From contig JAFZHD010000008.1 of assembly GCA_017555085.1 (NCBI GenBank), positions 1 to 34,244 on the forward strand: a stretch of DNA of 34,244 bases, in the 5' to 3' direction. Made by a program: the position numbers and the translations under genes. The DNA is from Muribaculaceae bacterium. GTDB taxonomy: Bacteria; Bacteroidota; Bacteroidia; Bacteroidales; Muribaculaceae. The notes beneath the pieces were generated by a model that saw only the letters and a program-made list of their open reading frames with translations, was not told the origin of the DNA and made no database searches. Of this stretch, positions 24,058 to 32,508 are shown in pieces (the first letter of the stretch is position 1; every line of letters starts with the position of its first letter).

Positions 24058-27000
24058 TTATTTCTTTATGAATTTGGCAGTTGAGCCTGTGTTGGCATCG
24101 TGAACGAAATAGATGCCGGCGGGCATGGCGCTGATGTTGATTGTGGCGTTGCTTTGGCCGGTATAGTCAATGGCGGGTGCCATTTGCACTCCTGTCATTG
24201 AGTAAACTGTGAGGTTGCCTAAGTTGCTGCCGTTGGTCACATTGATAATGGTTGTGGCAGGGTTGGGATACACTTTGAGGGAGTTATCGGTTGTGGGCGA
24301 TGTGATGCTCTCAATTGACGATTTGCGGTCAACGAGGCGATACATTGCCATACCGTTGGCGGGGCAGTATTGATAGATGTAGCAACTGCTGTCGTTGATT
24401 TTTTCGGCGAAGAGCCAGTTTGCTACCGAGTAGTTGCCACCTGTCACATATCCCATGTTGCCAATTGGGTCAACCGATGTGATGACTTGGTCGGCTGTGA
24501 GGTCGCGAACGGTGAAACCTCCCAAATAGTGTGCGCCACTGTTGTGAATGAAGATTTTGTGGCCCGAGAGAGTGAAGTATTCGCCGCCTACGGTGTTGTT
24601 GCGTGCAGGGGCTGTGGTGGTTCCGCGTCCGGCAAGGATATCGACATTGTCGCCGCCGTTATAGAGGTAGTAACCATTGCTGCGCACTTGGTACATCCAG
24701 TTTTGGCGGTTGTTGTTTATGGGAATTACTATGCCGGCTGTTGAGCCTTTGATTGATACTTCTTGTGATTGGAGGCATGTGCTGACTGCGCCGTTTTCCA
24801 TTGTGATGATGTTGATGGCGGTCTTGGCGTTGGGCCACATGTAGATGTTGCCGCCTTTGCCGAGCACATCGCCCGATGCCGAGATAAAGTTGGTCTGTCC
24901 ATCTAACGGAACTGTGACTTTGAGGCTGACGGGTGTTCCGGGATTTTCAACTGTGGCTCCGGCGGGATAGATGATAAATGAGTGTTCGGTGCCAGTGTCT
25001 TTGTCGTTGCGAACAATGATGTTGCCGGCATCGTCGAGCGCGCAACCCCAACCTTTACCGCCGGGGATGCTACCGAGGCAACCGGTTTGGTCAAAGATGT
25101 AGATTTTCTCGTCTGCGCAGTCGTTGACATAGAAACGGCCGTTTGCCGCACCGCCTTGTTGGGCGTTTGTGCCGTCAATGTGTTGAGGTGCGTTGCCTTT
25201 GTTAAGACTGTTTTCCCACAAGAGTTCGAGGTAGAAATCGGCCTCTGCTACGGGTTGGTCTGAGGTATAGTCAACTGCGACTTTGTGAAACGAGAAGCCT
25301 TTGTTGTCGGCATAGGTGTAGAGGTTGATGCAGCCGTCGGCGAGTTCCATTGCTGTTGTGAAATAGCCTTCGGGAGCGTTGCGTGAAAGCAATGTGGGTG
25401 ATGCTACAACGAGGTTGCCGATAGAGTCGGTTGCATCGTGCATGACGGTTGTCATTTTACCATCGGCAACTGATGCCGAATAGGCGAGAACACGAGAGCC
25501 GAAACGCAAGAATGAGATGCTTGAAATTGAAGCATCGTTGATTTTGTCATACTCAATCATTGATGCGGTGTTGCCGCTCCAATCAAAGGTAAATTCGGGC
25601 ATTGCCGATGGGGTGTTTGTGAGCAACACATTGTCGCGTGACGAGGGTGTCACCATAAGTTGAGGTTTGCCCCATGCTTGGGCTGTATATGCGGCGTTGC
25701 TTGCAAACACTGTTTGCGATGCTGTGCCGTTGGTCATTTTGAAGCCGGCTACCTCATAAGCGAGATTAGTTGCCGATGCCGAGTAGGCGAGTGTGTAAAC
25801 TTGAAGGTCGTTGAGACGGCCGCTGACTGCGAAACTTTCGCCCAAAACCGCGTCGGCCCAATTTGCTGCCGTGGGGGCTTTGTCGATTTGGCTATACACT
25901 TGGGGTGTGGCATCATCATTGGCCCATTTGTATATTTTCCAAGTGCCGTTGCCCATTGTGGCTTTGTTGCAACCGAGCAAAATGCCGTCGGCGCTGAATG
26001 CGATGTCGCTGATGAGTTCATCGCCGCCGTTAACGCCTGTTGTGTTGACTTTCTTTATCCATTGTCCGGTTTTAGCATCGTAAATGTTGATTTCGGAGCT
26101 GTTACCGCCAGCCAGGCTGTTGGTTAGAACATACCATTTGCCGTTGCGGAGCAAAGCGCGGTCGGCTGCAACCGATTCGGGAATTAATTGGGGCGCAGTG
26201 TCAAGAATTTGGTCGGGATAAAAGTAGTCTTGCACGGTGGCATTTACTTTGGGATAGTCAATGGTGTTTGGTGGAAATGTTATAGATGCATCAAGTTCGG
26301 GAAGTTCGGCAGGGTTGAGATAGTCGGTAGTAATAAAGTCACAACCATAGTTGCCATATGTTTTGTAATTGGCAGCAGTGTTGGCTGTCCACATATTGAC
26401 TTTCAATCCGGCTTCGTGAAATTTTTCGACAGTCGATTTGTCAAAGTAGCCCGATTCGATATCAACATCAATGCCCCATTCAACACACCAATCAAAGTGG
26501 TTAGCCCAATATTGGCCTGTGAGGAATTGAAGTGTGACATCAGGGTAGTTTTTGCGAATGTATTCAAGGCAGGGCTTCATAGAAGTGAGGATAACGCAAG
26601 TGTTGCGGAAACCGCCTTGTTCAATCACTTTTATGAGCGCGGGAATGCCCGAGCAGTCGTTGCTGTTGATACCGGTAGCCCATTTAAGTTCGATAACCGG
26701 TTTTACATTATACTCCTTGCAGATGACGAGATATTCCGACAAAGTGCATATTTGTCCTGTATAGGTAACGCCACCGCGAGTTTGGGTATAGGTCTCGGCT
26801 TTGAGTTGTGCGAGAGTGGAAGATGCGATAGTGAGCGAGCCACCCAAGCGCGAAGAAGAGTCGTCGTGGGTGAGAACATGAACACCGTCGCTTGTCACCT
26901 TGACATCACATTCAAGATAGTGGTATCCTTTTTTTGCACCGTTGATAAACGCTTCGGCGGTGTTTTCAACACCCCAATAACTACCACGGTGTCCCACCAA

Positions 27001-27066
27001 TAACGGTTGGGCTGTCATTGTCAACACAGAGGCTACAAACGACAAGAGGACGAAAATTTTTCTCAT
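24058..27066 (-). CDS. Secreted GDPD fusion protein A with type IX sorting domain
   Basis: 1002 residues. The signal peptide (residues 1-20, ending LTMTAQ) leads into a glycerophosphodiester phosphodiesterase (GDPD) domain, residues about 21-265: GHRGSYWGVENT (His26, Glu34), YLECDVKVTSDG (Glu52, Asp54), LTHDDS (His67) and VIELKWATG. These fit the metal-dependent GDPD active site that splits glycerophosphodiesters to glycerol-3-phosphate and an alcohol. The middle ~640 residues are a beta-rich module (NGKWYVLTNS, TGVNGGDELISDIAFSADG, WKIYKWANDDATPQ) that also seems present in the amidase protein. The last 85 residues (LKVYPNPATTIINVT, IYFVHD) form a type IX secretion sorting domain. It is therefore a surface or secreted enzyme acting on phospholipid headgroups or teichoic-acid-like polymers (inference). 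GDPD B lies directly upstream on the same strand, separated by a terminator. Confidence 0.88.
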   Translation of the reverse strand: MRKIFVLLSFVASVLTMTAQPLLVGHRGSYWGVENTAEAFINGAKKGYHYLECDVKVTSDGVHVLTHDDSSSRLGGSLTIASSTLAQLKAETYTQTRGGVTYTGQICTLSEYLVICKEYNVKPVIELKWATGINSNDCSGIPALIKVIEQGGFRNTCVILTSMKPCLEYIRKNYPDVTLQFLTGQYWANHFDWCVEWGIDVDIESGYFDKSTVEKFHEAGLKVNMWTANTAANYKTYGNYGCDFITTDYLNPAELPELDASITFPPNTIDYPKVNATVQDYFYPDQILDTAPQLIPESVAADRALLRNGKWYVLTNSLAGGNSSEINIYDAKTGQWIKKVNTTGVNGGDELISDIAFSADGILLGCNKATMGNGTWKIYKWANDDATPQVYSQIDKAPTAANWADAVLGESFAVSGRLNDLQVYTLAYSASATNLAYEVAGFKMTNGTASQTVFASNAAYTAQAWGKPQLMVTPSSRDNVLLTNTPSAMPEFTFDWSGNTASMIEYDKINDASISSISFLRFGSRVLAYSASVADGKMTTVMHDATDSIGNLVVASPTLLSRNAPEGYFTTAMELADGCINLYTYADNKGFSFHKVAVDYTSDQPVAEADFYLELLWENSLNKGNAPQHIDGTNAQQGGAANGRFYVNDCADEKIYIFDQTGCLGSIPGGKGWGCALDDAGNIIVRNDKDTGTEHSFIIYPAGATVENPGTPVSLKVTVPLDGQTNFISASGDVLGKGGNIYMWPNAKTAINIITMENGAVSTCLQSQEVSIKGSTAGIVIPINNNRQNWMYQVRSNGYYLYNGGDNVDILAGRGTTTAPARNNTVGGEYFTLSGHKIFIHNSGAHYLGGFTVRDLTADQVITSVDPIGNMGYVTGGNYSVANWLFAEKINDSSCYIYQYCPANGMAMYRLVDRKSSIESITSPTTDNSLKVYPNPATTIINVTNGSNLGNLTVYSMTGVQMAPAIDYTGQSNATINISAMPAGIYFVHDANTGSTAKFIKK

Positions 27067-27115
27067 GAGATACTATGATTTAGGTTATAATTTGCTTGTT
27101 TGAAAATATATTGCG

Positions 27116-27147
27116 CTAAAATACACATTAGTAATGATATTGCCAAA
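27116..27147 (-). promoter_or_regulatory. Probable promoter of GDPD A
   Basis: Minus-strand TTTG (27144-27147), a 20-bp spacer and TATTTTAG (27116-27123), one mismatch from TAnnTTTG, about 50 bases upstream of the start codon. It lies after the terminator of GDPD B, so the two GDPD genes are likely separate units. Confidence 0.45.
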
Positions 27148-27179
27148 AACTTGGGCAGAATAATTAGGCGTATAAAAAG

Positions 27180-27211
27180 CCAAAGGCTATGCCGGGTGAC
27201 ATAGCCTTTGG
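27180..27211 (-). terminator. Strong terminator of GDPD B
   Basis: A perfect 12-bp stem CCAAAGGCTATG (27180-27191) / CATAGCCTTTGG (27200-27211) with an 8-base loop; the minus-strand 3' flank is CTTTTTATA. It follows the GDPD B stop by 20 bases. Confidence 0.88.
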
Positions 27212-27231
27212 TTATAATGGGGAAGGGATTA

Positions 27232-30200
27232 TTATCGGATGATTGCTTTAGCAACATGGTTTTGACCGTTGGCGTCAGTAACAGCCACGATGAAGAGACC
27301 GTTGAGGCCTTCAACATTGATTTCGTTGCTGTTCATAGCCGATGCAACCAATGTGCCGTTGATTGAGTAGATTGCGATAGCGGCAGCATCAACGCCGTTA
27401 ACAGCGAGAGCCGAACCGTTGCGAACTACGCTCATCTTTTCAACTGCTTTGAGTGCTACATCTTCAATGCTTGATGTGTGTTTGATTTCAAACATATATT
27501 GAGCAGCGAGTTGTCCGGGAACATATTGGTAAATGCGGGCATTCCATTCGTCAACGATTTCTGCAACAAGACAGTTGGCGTTGGGAGCGTAAGCATATTC
27601 AGAGAATTGTGCCGCGTGTGTAGCAACGATTTCGCCAGTTTCGGCATTTGTAACTTGGAAGCCATCGCGATAAGCATCGCCGATGGGCTCTACAACGAAC
27701 AATGTGTTTTGCAATGTGAAGTAAGTACCGCCCGATGTAGTGTTAACATTTTCGTGTTCTTGTGCTACAAAGCTTGAACCGTTTGATACATAGAAGTAAC
27801 GGCTTGCGCGAACGCGAGCAGCGATTTTGTCGCTGTTGATGTCTTTTGTCAAGGGAACTGCGATAGATTGAGCATCGGCAGTGATAGCGCCAACATTGAT
27901 TGTTGATGCCGAAGCCTGAACGCCGTTTTTGATGATGATTTTAGCCACAGCAGTTGCGTTGCGGGGGAAGATGAAGATTGCGCCACCTTCTGAACTCATG
28001 ATGTTACCGATTGCTTGACCCATATATTGTTGGTAGTCGGCAGTAACGCCTGAGGGCATTGTGATGGTCAAATCTTGTGCAGAGTTGCTACCAGCGGGGA
28101 TGATTTTGTAGGCTGTACAACCTGCGGTGTAGATGCTTGTAGAGACGATGATGTTGCCTGCTTCGTCGCTAGTGATAGCAGTACCTGCGGCAGTTGCGAT
28201 GCCTGTGTCATACAAGCCGTTCTTTGACCAATAGTAGAGTTTAGAATCGGCATGGTCGTTGATGTAGATTTTTTCGCCGAAAGCGGTAGCCCAACGAGTG
28301 TTAGTGTTTGCTGTGAGGTGGCCGCTTGTTTTTGACCATTCTTCAGTGAGGTTGAAGCCTGAAATAACGGGTTTGTCTTCGTTCTTACCGCTGAGTGAGA
28401 CTGTTTTTGAAGCAGCACCTGTTGATGCGATAGTCAAAGTTGCAGTGTGGTTCAATGAGTAAGCAGTGGGTTTGTAAGTCACTGTTACAGTCGCGTTAGC
28501 CGAGCCGTTTGATTGGCTGATGCTTGCGGGAGAAACCGAGAATTGAGATGCGCTTGCGCCCGAGAGGGTGAGAGTGATGTTGTTTGTGAGGTTAACGCCC
28601 GATACTGTGATGTCTTGAGTGACAGTTGCATTTTCGAATGTTTCAAAAGCGAGGCTGCTTTGGCTTACAGAGAGTGTGGGGTCGCTTGTGTGAATTTTGG
28701 CAGCGCCATAGCGGTAGTGAGCGATACCTTGGAGGTTACAGTTAACCCACATTTCAACGCCAGATTCGCCGTTAACATCAACCTCGATAGCGGTGCTGAG
28801 GTTTGTGTTGCGAGTTGCGCCAAGACCGTCGGCTGGATATTCGCCAACATTAACAGCGTTAGCCCATCCGTTTGAAGCGTCGATGAGTACAGCACGGCAG
28901 TTGGTCAATGTTGAAGAACCTGTTGCATAAGTTGTAGCAAAAGCATATTGTTTGCCTTTGAAAGTGAAGGGGCAGAAATCGTTACCGTCAATGATGCCGT
29001 TGAGAACATCAGAGCCGATAGTGAGTTCTACTTTACCTGCCGAAGAAACCAATTTGGGGTAGATAGCACGGCCCATAACCCAGTACTTGCCGTCGGCTTG
29101 TGCGATAACGCGGGGAGATGTGCCTGCATCAACAGCAGTGCCTCCTTCGGTTACCGAGATAGTTGTGGGGGTAGTTGCAGCTGTGCCGTTAGAGAGGGCA
29201 TATTTCAAAATTGTTGAGCCCGAGAGGAAGATGATAGCACCGTTTGATAAACTGCCTTGAATGCTCATGCAGTCACCAACGCGAGTGCAACCGCCGAGGT
29301 CGGTTGTTTCCAGCAATACGCGGGGAGCCGAGTCGTCTGTGTCCCAGATATATGCTTTGAGAGTGTTGTTTGAAGCAAGGTTTGTAGCAACCAATTTGCC
29401 GTCAACAACATGTGCGTCCATAATAGACAATGCTCCACCTTCAACGCCTGTCATGCTGAGGTCTTTGATTTTAACGCCTGTTTGAGCGTTGATTACGGTG
29501 ATAGTTGTTGCAGAAGGGTTAACGGTGTATAATTTGCCGTTGCTGTAAGCGATGTTGCGCATAGCCGATTTGTCGCTTGCCCAGTTAGCGCCCGATGCAG
29601 GGGCTTTGCCTGATGCTTCGCTGTAATTCCACACTTCGTTGAATTTGAGGCTGCATTTACCGGTTACTTTTACGGTAGTGGTAATGGTTTTGCCCGATTT
29701 GTTAGTCGCTTTGAGAGTGATAGAGCCTGTTGTGATGCCTTCGCTTGTGGGAGTGAAAGTAACGCGAACAGTGCCGCTGATTTTGTTAGATGAAAGCGAA
29801 GTGTTGTTGGTGATTTTGAAAAGGTTGTTATCGCATGTAGCAGTCAAAGTGCTTGTCATGTTTGAACCTGTGACAGTGATGTCGGCATAAGCCGATTCTC
29901 CCAAACCTGCAGTGATAGAAAGTTCGGTTTTGTCGGTTTTGAGCGCGCCAGTCATGTTGGTGGGAGTTGACAAAGTGGGGAGGCTGGCGGGGTCAAGATA
30001 GTCGGTAGTGATGAAGTCGCAGCCATAGTTGCCATAGGTCTCGTATGAAGAGTTGGTGTTACATGTCCATGCGTTAACCAAGAGACCTTCGTCGTGATAT
30101 TTTTGTACGCCCGCTTTAGTTACGCCGCTACCAACACCAGGGCCGATGTGAGCCTTGTTGGTGATACACCAAGAGCGGCTGCTTTCAAATGCTGTATCAT

Positions 30201-30750
30201 AGCAGAGATACATGATTTCCATATCAGGATAGTTGGTTTTCACATATTGTAGACATTTTTGCATTGATGTGAAAATGTAACAGTTGTTGCGGAACCCTTT
30301 TTCTTCGATAATTTTGATGAGGGCGGGAATGTTAGAGCAGTCGTTGCTATTGATACCTGTTGCCCATTTGAATTCGATGACGGGAGCAACGCCATATTCC
30401 TTACAGATGTCAAGGTAGCGTTCAAATGTGGTGAGGTAACCTGTGTAAGTTACGCCACCTCGTGTTTGAGTCAATTTTTGTGCTTGAAGAGCGGAGAGGT
30501 TGCTTGATGCAATGGTGAGAGTGCCACCCCAAGAGGTGAGGTCGTCGTTGTGACAGCACACAAATTTGCCGTCTTTTGTAACTTTAACGTCGGTTTCAAG
30601 GTAGTCGTAACCTTTTTTTGCACCGTTGATAAATGCTTGTTCGGTGTTCTCAACACCCCAGTAACTACCTCGGTGTCCAACGAGAAATGGCTGAGCCGAA
30701 GCCATCAATGTTGCCGCAATGAGCAACATGAGAGTAAAAATTTTTTTCAT
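27232..30750 (-). CDS. Secreted GDPD fusion protein B with Ig-like repeats
   Basis: 1172 residues. The signal peptide (MKKIFTLMLLIAATLMASAQ) is followed by a GDPD domain (about 21-265) with GHRGSYWGVENT (His26, Glu34), YLETDVKVTKDG (Glu52, Asp54), CCHNDD (His67; HND instead of HDD) and VIEFKWATG. Two Ig-like domains flank the propeller-like module: residues about 280-375 (ending TVKVTGK) and about 690-785 (ADITVTG- and DITVSG-type strands, ending VSLSGK). The module between them (NGKLYTVNPSATTITVINA, TGVEGGALSIMDA, AYIWDTDDSAPR) resembles that of protein A. The C-terminus (AIYSINGTLVASAMNS, NGLFIVAV) is a degenerate type IX-like sorting domain without a YPNP motif. It is an exported or surface GDPD; the substrate is unknown. 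It is a diverged paralogue of protein A and has its own promoter and terminator. Confidence 0.88.
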   Translation of the reverse strand: MKKIFTLMLLIAATLMASAQPFLVGHRGSYWGVENTEQAFINGAKKGYDYLETDVKVTKDGKFVCCHNDDLTSWGGTLTIASSNLSALQAQKLTQTRGGVTYTGYLTTFERYLDICKEYGVAPVIEFKWATGINSNDCSNIPALIKIIEEKGFRNNCYIFTSMQKCLQYVKTNYPDMEIMYLCYDTAFESSRSWCITNKAHIGPGVGSGVTKAGVQKYHDEGLLVNAWTCNTNSSYETYGNYGCDFITTDYLDPASLPTLSTPTNMTGALKTDKTELSITAGLGESAYADITVTGSNMTSTLTATCDNNLFKITNNTSLSSNKISGTVRVTFTPTSEGITTGSITLKATNKSGKTITTTVKVTGKCSLKFNEVWNYSEASGKAPASGANWASDKSAMRNIAYSNGKLYTVNPSATTITVINAQTGVKIKDLSMTGVEGGALSIMDAHVVDGKLVATNLASNNTLKAYIWDTDDSAPRVLLETTDLGGCTRVGDCMSIQGSLSNGAIIFLSGSTILKYALSNGTAATTPTTISVTEGGTAVDAGTSPRVIAQADGKYWVMGRAIYPKLVSSAGKVELTIGSDVLNGIIDGNDFCPFTFKGKQYAFATTYATGSSTLTNCRAVLIDASNGWANAVNVGEYPADGLGATRNTNLSTAIEVDVNGESGVEMWVNCNLQGIAHYRYGAAKIHTSDPTLSVSQSSLAFETFENATVTQDITVSGVNLTNNITLTLSGASASQFSVSPASISQSNGSANATVTVTYKPTAYSLNHTATLTIASTGAASKTVSLSGKNEDKPVISGFNLTEEWSKTSGHLTANTNTRWATAFGEKIYINDHADSKLYYWSKNGLYDTGIATAAGTAITSDEAGNIIVSTSIYTAGCTAYKIIPAGSNSAQDLTITMPSGVTADYQQYMGQAIGNIMSSEGGAIFIFPRNATAVAKIIIKNGVQASASTINVGAITADAQSIAVPLTKDINSDKIAARVRASRYFYVSNGSSFVAQEHENVNTTSGGTYFTLQNTLFVVEPIGDAYRDGFQVTNAETGEIVATHAAQFSEYAYAPNANCLVAEIVDEWNARIYQYVPGQLAAQYMFEIKHTSSIEDVALKAVEKMSVVRNGSALAVNGVDAAAIAIYSINGTLVASAMNSNEINVEGLNGLFIVAVTDANGQNHVAKAIIR

Positions 30751-30812
30751 GACTTAAATTGTGTAATATTAGGTTGTAAAATTTAGTTTTCTGCTATAAA
30801 ATAATTAAGGTG

Positions 30813-30820
30813 CAAAAATA
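30813..30820 (-). promoter_or_regulatory. -7 box (TATTTTTG) of GDPD B
   Basis: Minus-strand TATTTTTG matches TAnnTTTG, 62 bases upstream of the start. No clear -33 TTTG is seen. The gap 30751-31001 is otherwise AT-rich with nothing else recognisable besides the divergent tsaE promoter. Confidence 0.5.
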
Positions 30821-30969
30821 GTAAGAATGATTTTTATGATATTTTATTGTTTGGTTAAAAAGTGTAAAGTGGTGTAAGTTTTAACACAATGGGGCATGGC
30901 CTTAACTGTTGCATGGCAATAAAATGAGATAATGAAAGCGCTGGTGTTTACAATGTAGCGTTTTTGTTG

Positions 30970-30977
30970 TATCTTTG
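30970..30977 (+). promoter_or_regulatory. -7 box (TATCTTTG) of the tsaE operon
   Basis: TATCTTTG matches TAnnTTTG, 24 bases before the tsaE ATG; TTTA (30947-30950) at 19 bp is a one-mismatch -33 box. Confidence 0.6.
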
Positions 30978-31001
30978 TAAGCATATAAATCCGAATGTAA
31001 T

Positions 31002-31433
31002 ATGGAAACAGTTATAAAAATCGAGTCGTTGGCCAATATCGAGGCTGCTGCAAAAGAATTTGTCGCTCACATGGGCGACGATACAGTGTTTGCCTTTTAT
31101 GGCGAAATGGGTGCCGGTAAGACCACTTTTATCAATGCATTGTGTCGTGTGCTCGGTGTTGAAGATGATGCGACCAGTTCGCCATCGTTCTCAATTGTCA
31201 ATGAGTATCGTTCTGACACAACTGCAGAACTCATCTACCATTTTGATCTCTATCGCCTTGAAAACGCCGAAGAAGCATTTGATATTGGTATTGAAGACTA
31301 CTTTGACTCAGGAGCATTGTGCTTGCTCGAATGGCCCGAACGCATCGAGGATATTTTGCCTTTTGACACAGTGAAAGTCTCGATTGTGGTGAATGATGAC
31401 GAAACTCGCCAAATTGTAATTACGCGCTACTGA
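31002..31433 (+). CDS. tsaE: tRNA threonylcarbamoyladenosine biosynthesis ATPase TsaE
   Basis: 143 residues. Walker A is GEMGAGKT (34-41), followed by SSPSFSIVNEYRS (about 59-71), HFDLYRLENAEE (80-91) and LLEWPERIEDILP near residue 109, all hallmarks of TsaE. The protein is the ATPase of the TsaB-TsaD-TsaE complex that places threonylcarbamoyl on A37 of ANN-decoding tRNAs. Its TGA stop overlaps the next ATG by one base (TGATG), so the downstream membrane protein is translationally coupled. Partners TsaB/TsaD are not in the window. Confidence 0.95.
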   Translation: METVIKIESLANIEAAAKEFVAHMGDDTVFAFYGEMGAGKTTFINALCRVLGVEDDATSSPSFSIVNEYRSDTTAELIYHFDLYRLENAEEAFDIGIEDYFDSGALCLLEWPERIEDILPFDTVKVSIVVNDDETRQIVITRY

Positions 31434-31663
31434 TGTCGGTATTTGTAGCCACATTGATAATGGCAGGGGTGTTTGCCTGTGCCGGAGTGCTTGCGATAGT
31501 TGCATCGGTTGCGTCGTGGGATTGGTTTTTCAACAGTCCTAATGTGCGCATTCTCACCGGGCGTTTGTCGCGAGGCAAAGCGCGTGTGGTTTACTTTGTG
31601 ATAGGGTTGGCAATTATAGCCATGTCTGCTTTTTTTGTATATAAGGCATGGATTCTCACTTGA
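31433..31663 (+). CDS. Small two-helix membrane protein, Imm17-like
   Basis: 76 residues with two membrane helices: about 4-27 (TLIMAGVFACAGVLAIVAS) and 52-71 (VVYFVIGLAIIAMSAFFVY). Between them is a conserved-looking WDWFFNSPNVRILTGRLSRG loop. This resembles the small two-helix Bacteroidetes proteins that carry the Pfam name Immunity protein 17; I recall the family but cannot confirm it here. No toxin gene is adjacent, so a polymorphic-toxin immunity role is not supported by context. It is coupled to tsaE (1-base overlap) and overlaps birA by 16 bases, so all three genes are translated from one message. Confidence 0.7.
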   Translation: MSVFVATLIMAGVFACAGVLAIVASVASWDWFFNSPNVRILTGRLSRGKARVVYFVIGLAIIAMSAFFVYKAWILT

Positions 31664-32403
31664 AATTCATAGAAATTGATAGCACACCGTCAACCAACAC
31701 TTTGTTGGCGTCGATGGCTGGCGATGTGGGGCATGGTACAGTGGTGTTGGCCCGCGAGCAGAGTGCCGGGCGCGGTCAACGTGGAAACACTTGGGAAGCC
31801 GAGCCGGGTAAGAATATCACGATGTCGATATTGCTTAAACCGATACTCATTCAGCCCAAGTATATGCACATTATCTCAGAGATAGTGTCGCTATCGATTG
31901 TCAAAGTGTTGCGCCGATACATAGAGCCTTCGCAAGGCACGGTGGCGGTCAAGTGGCCCAACGATATCTATGTCAATGACAAGAAGATATGTGGCATATT
32001 GGTTGAAAATTCCCTTATGGGCGATTACATCGCTCACTCAATAGTGGGGATAGGCCTCAATGTTAATCAACGCGAGTTTTGCTCCGATGCTCCCAACCCC
32101 GTTTCAATAGGCATGCTTACCGGTAAAGACCTATCGGTTGGTTCCCTTGCACGGGAATTGGCCGCGGAAATACTTGTCGAAATGGCAAAGTCTGTGACCG
32201 ATGAGCCTGTAATGCACGCAAAGCATCTCGACTACCAAAAAGAATTGTGGCGTCGCGAGGGTTATCACACTTATGCCACCCCCGACGGTTGTCAATTTGA
32301 GGCGCGGATTGTTGGCGTTGAAAAGACCGGAATGCTTACTCTCGAAGAGGCTGACGGCACGCGTCGCGACTTTGCGTTCAAAGAGGTGGCGGCTGTGCTA
32401 TAA
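31648..32403 (+). CDS. birA: Biotin--[acetyl-CoA-carboxylase] ligase, monofunctional
   Basis: 251 residues. The signature QSAGRGQRGNTWEAEPGKN (GRGxRG at 41-46) binds biotinyl-AMP, followed by VKWPNDIYVNDKKICGILVE (101-120) with the catalytic-region Lys and Asp, and IVGIGLNVNQ near residue 138. It attaches biotin to carboxylase carrier proteins. The N-terminal DNA-binding helix-turn-helix of E. coli BirA is absent, so it is the ligase-only form and does not act as a repressor. It overlaps the preceding small membrane protein gene by 16 bases. Confidence 0.95.
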   Translation: MDSHLKFIEIDSTPSTNTLLASMAGDVGHGTVVLAREQSAGRGQRGNTWEAEPGKNITMSILLKPILIQPKYMHIISEIVSLSIVKVLRRYIEPSQGTVAVKWPNDIYVNDKKICGILVENSLMGDYIAHSIVGIGLNVNQREFCSDAPNPVSIGMLTGKDLSVGSLARELAAEILVEMAKSVTDEPVMHAKHLDYQKELWRREGYHTYATPDGCQFEARIVGVEKTGMLTLEEADGTRRDFAFKEVAAVL

Positions 32404-32468
32404 TGAATTAAACTGTAAAAATTCAATAAAAAAAGTTTTCGGTATTGTCGGCTGCCATAAAAATTGCG

Positions 32469-32476
32469 TAATTTTG
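32469..32476 (+). promoter_or_regulatory. -7 box (TAATTTTG) of the DUF4919-mnmD pair
   Basis: TAATTTTG matches TAnnTTTG, with ATTG (32444-32447) at 21 bp. It covers codons of a longer upstream reading of the next gene, which argues that translation begins at ATG 32509 or 32518 instead. Confidence 0.55.
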
Positions 32477-32508
32477 TAGAAACTTACTTTGAATACACAC
32501 AGATAAAA

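Noticed and set aside
26188..27003. 271-residue plus-strand open frame over the GDPD A catalytic domain
   Set aside because: The GDPD active-site motifs are on the minus strand; the plus-strand translation has no recognisable features.
32464..32508. Longer start (TTG 32464) for the DUF4919-like gene
   Set aside because: It overlaps the -7 promoter box and would put 15 extra residues before a clear signal peptide.
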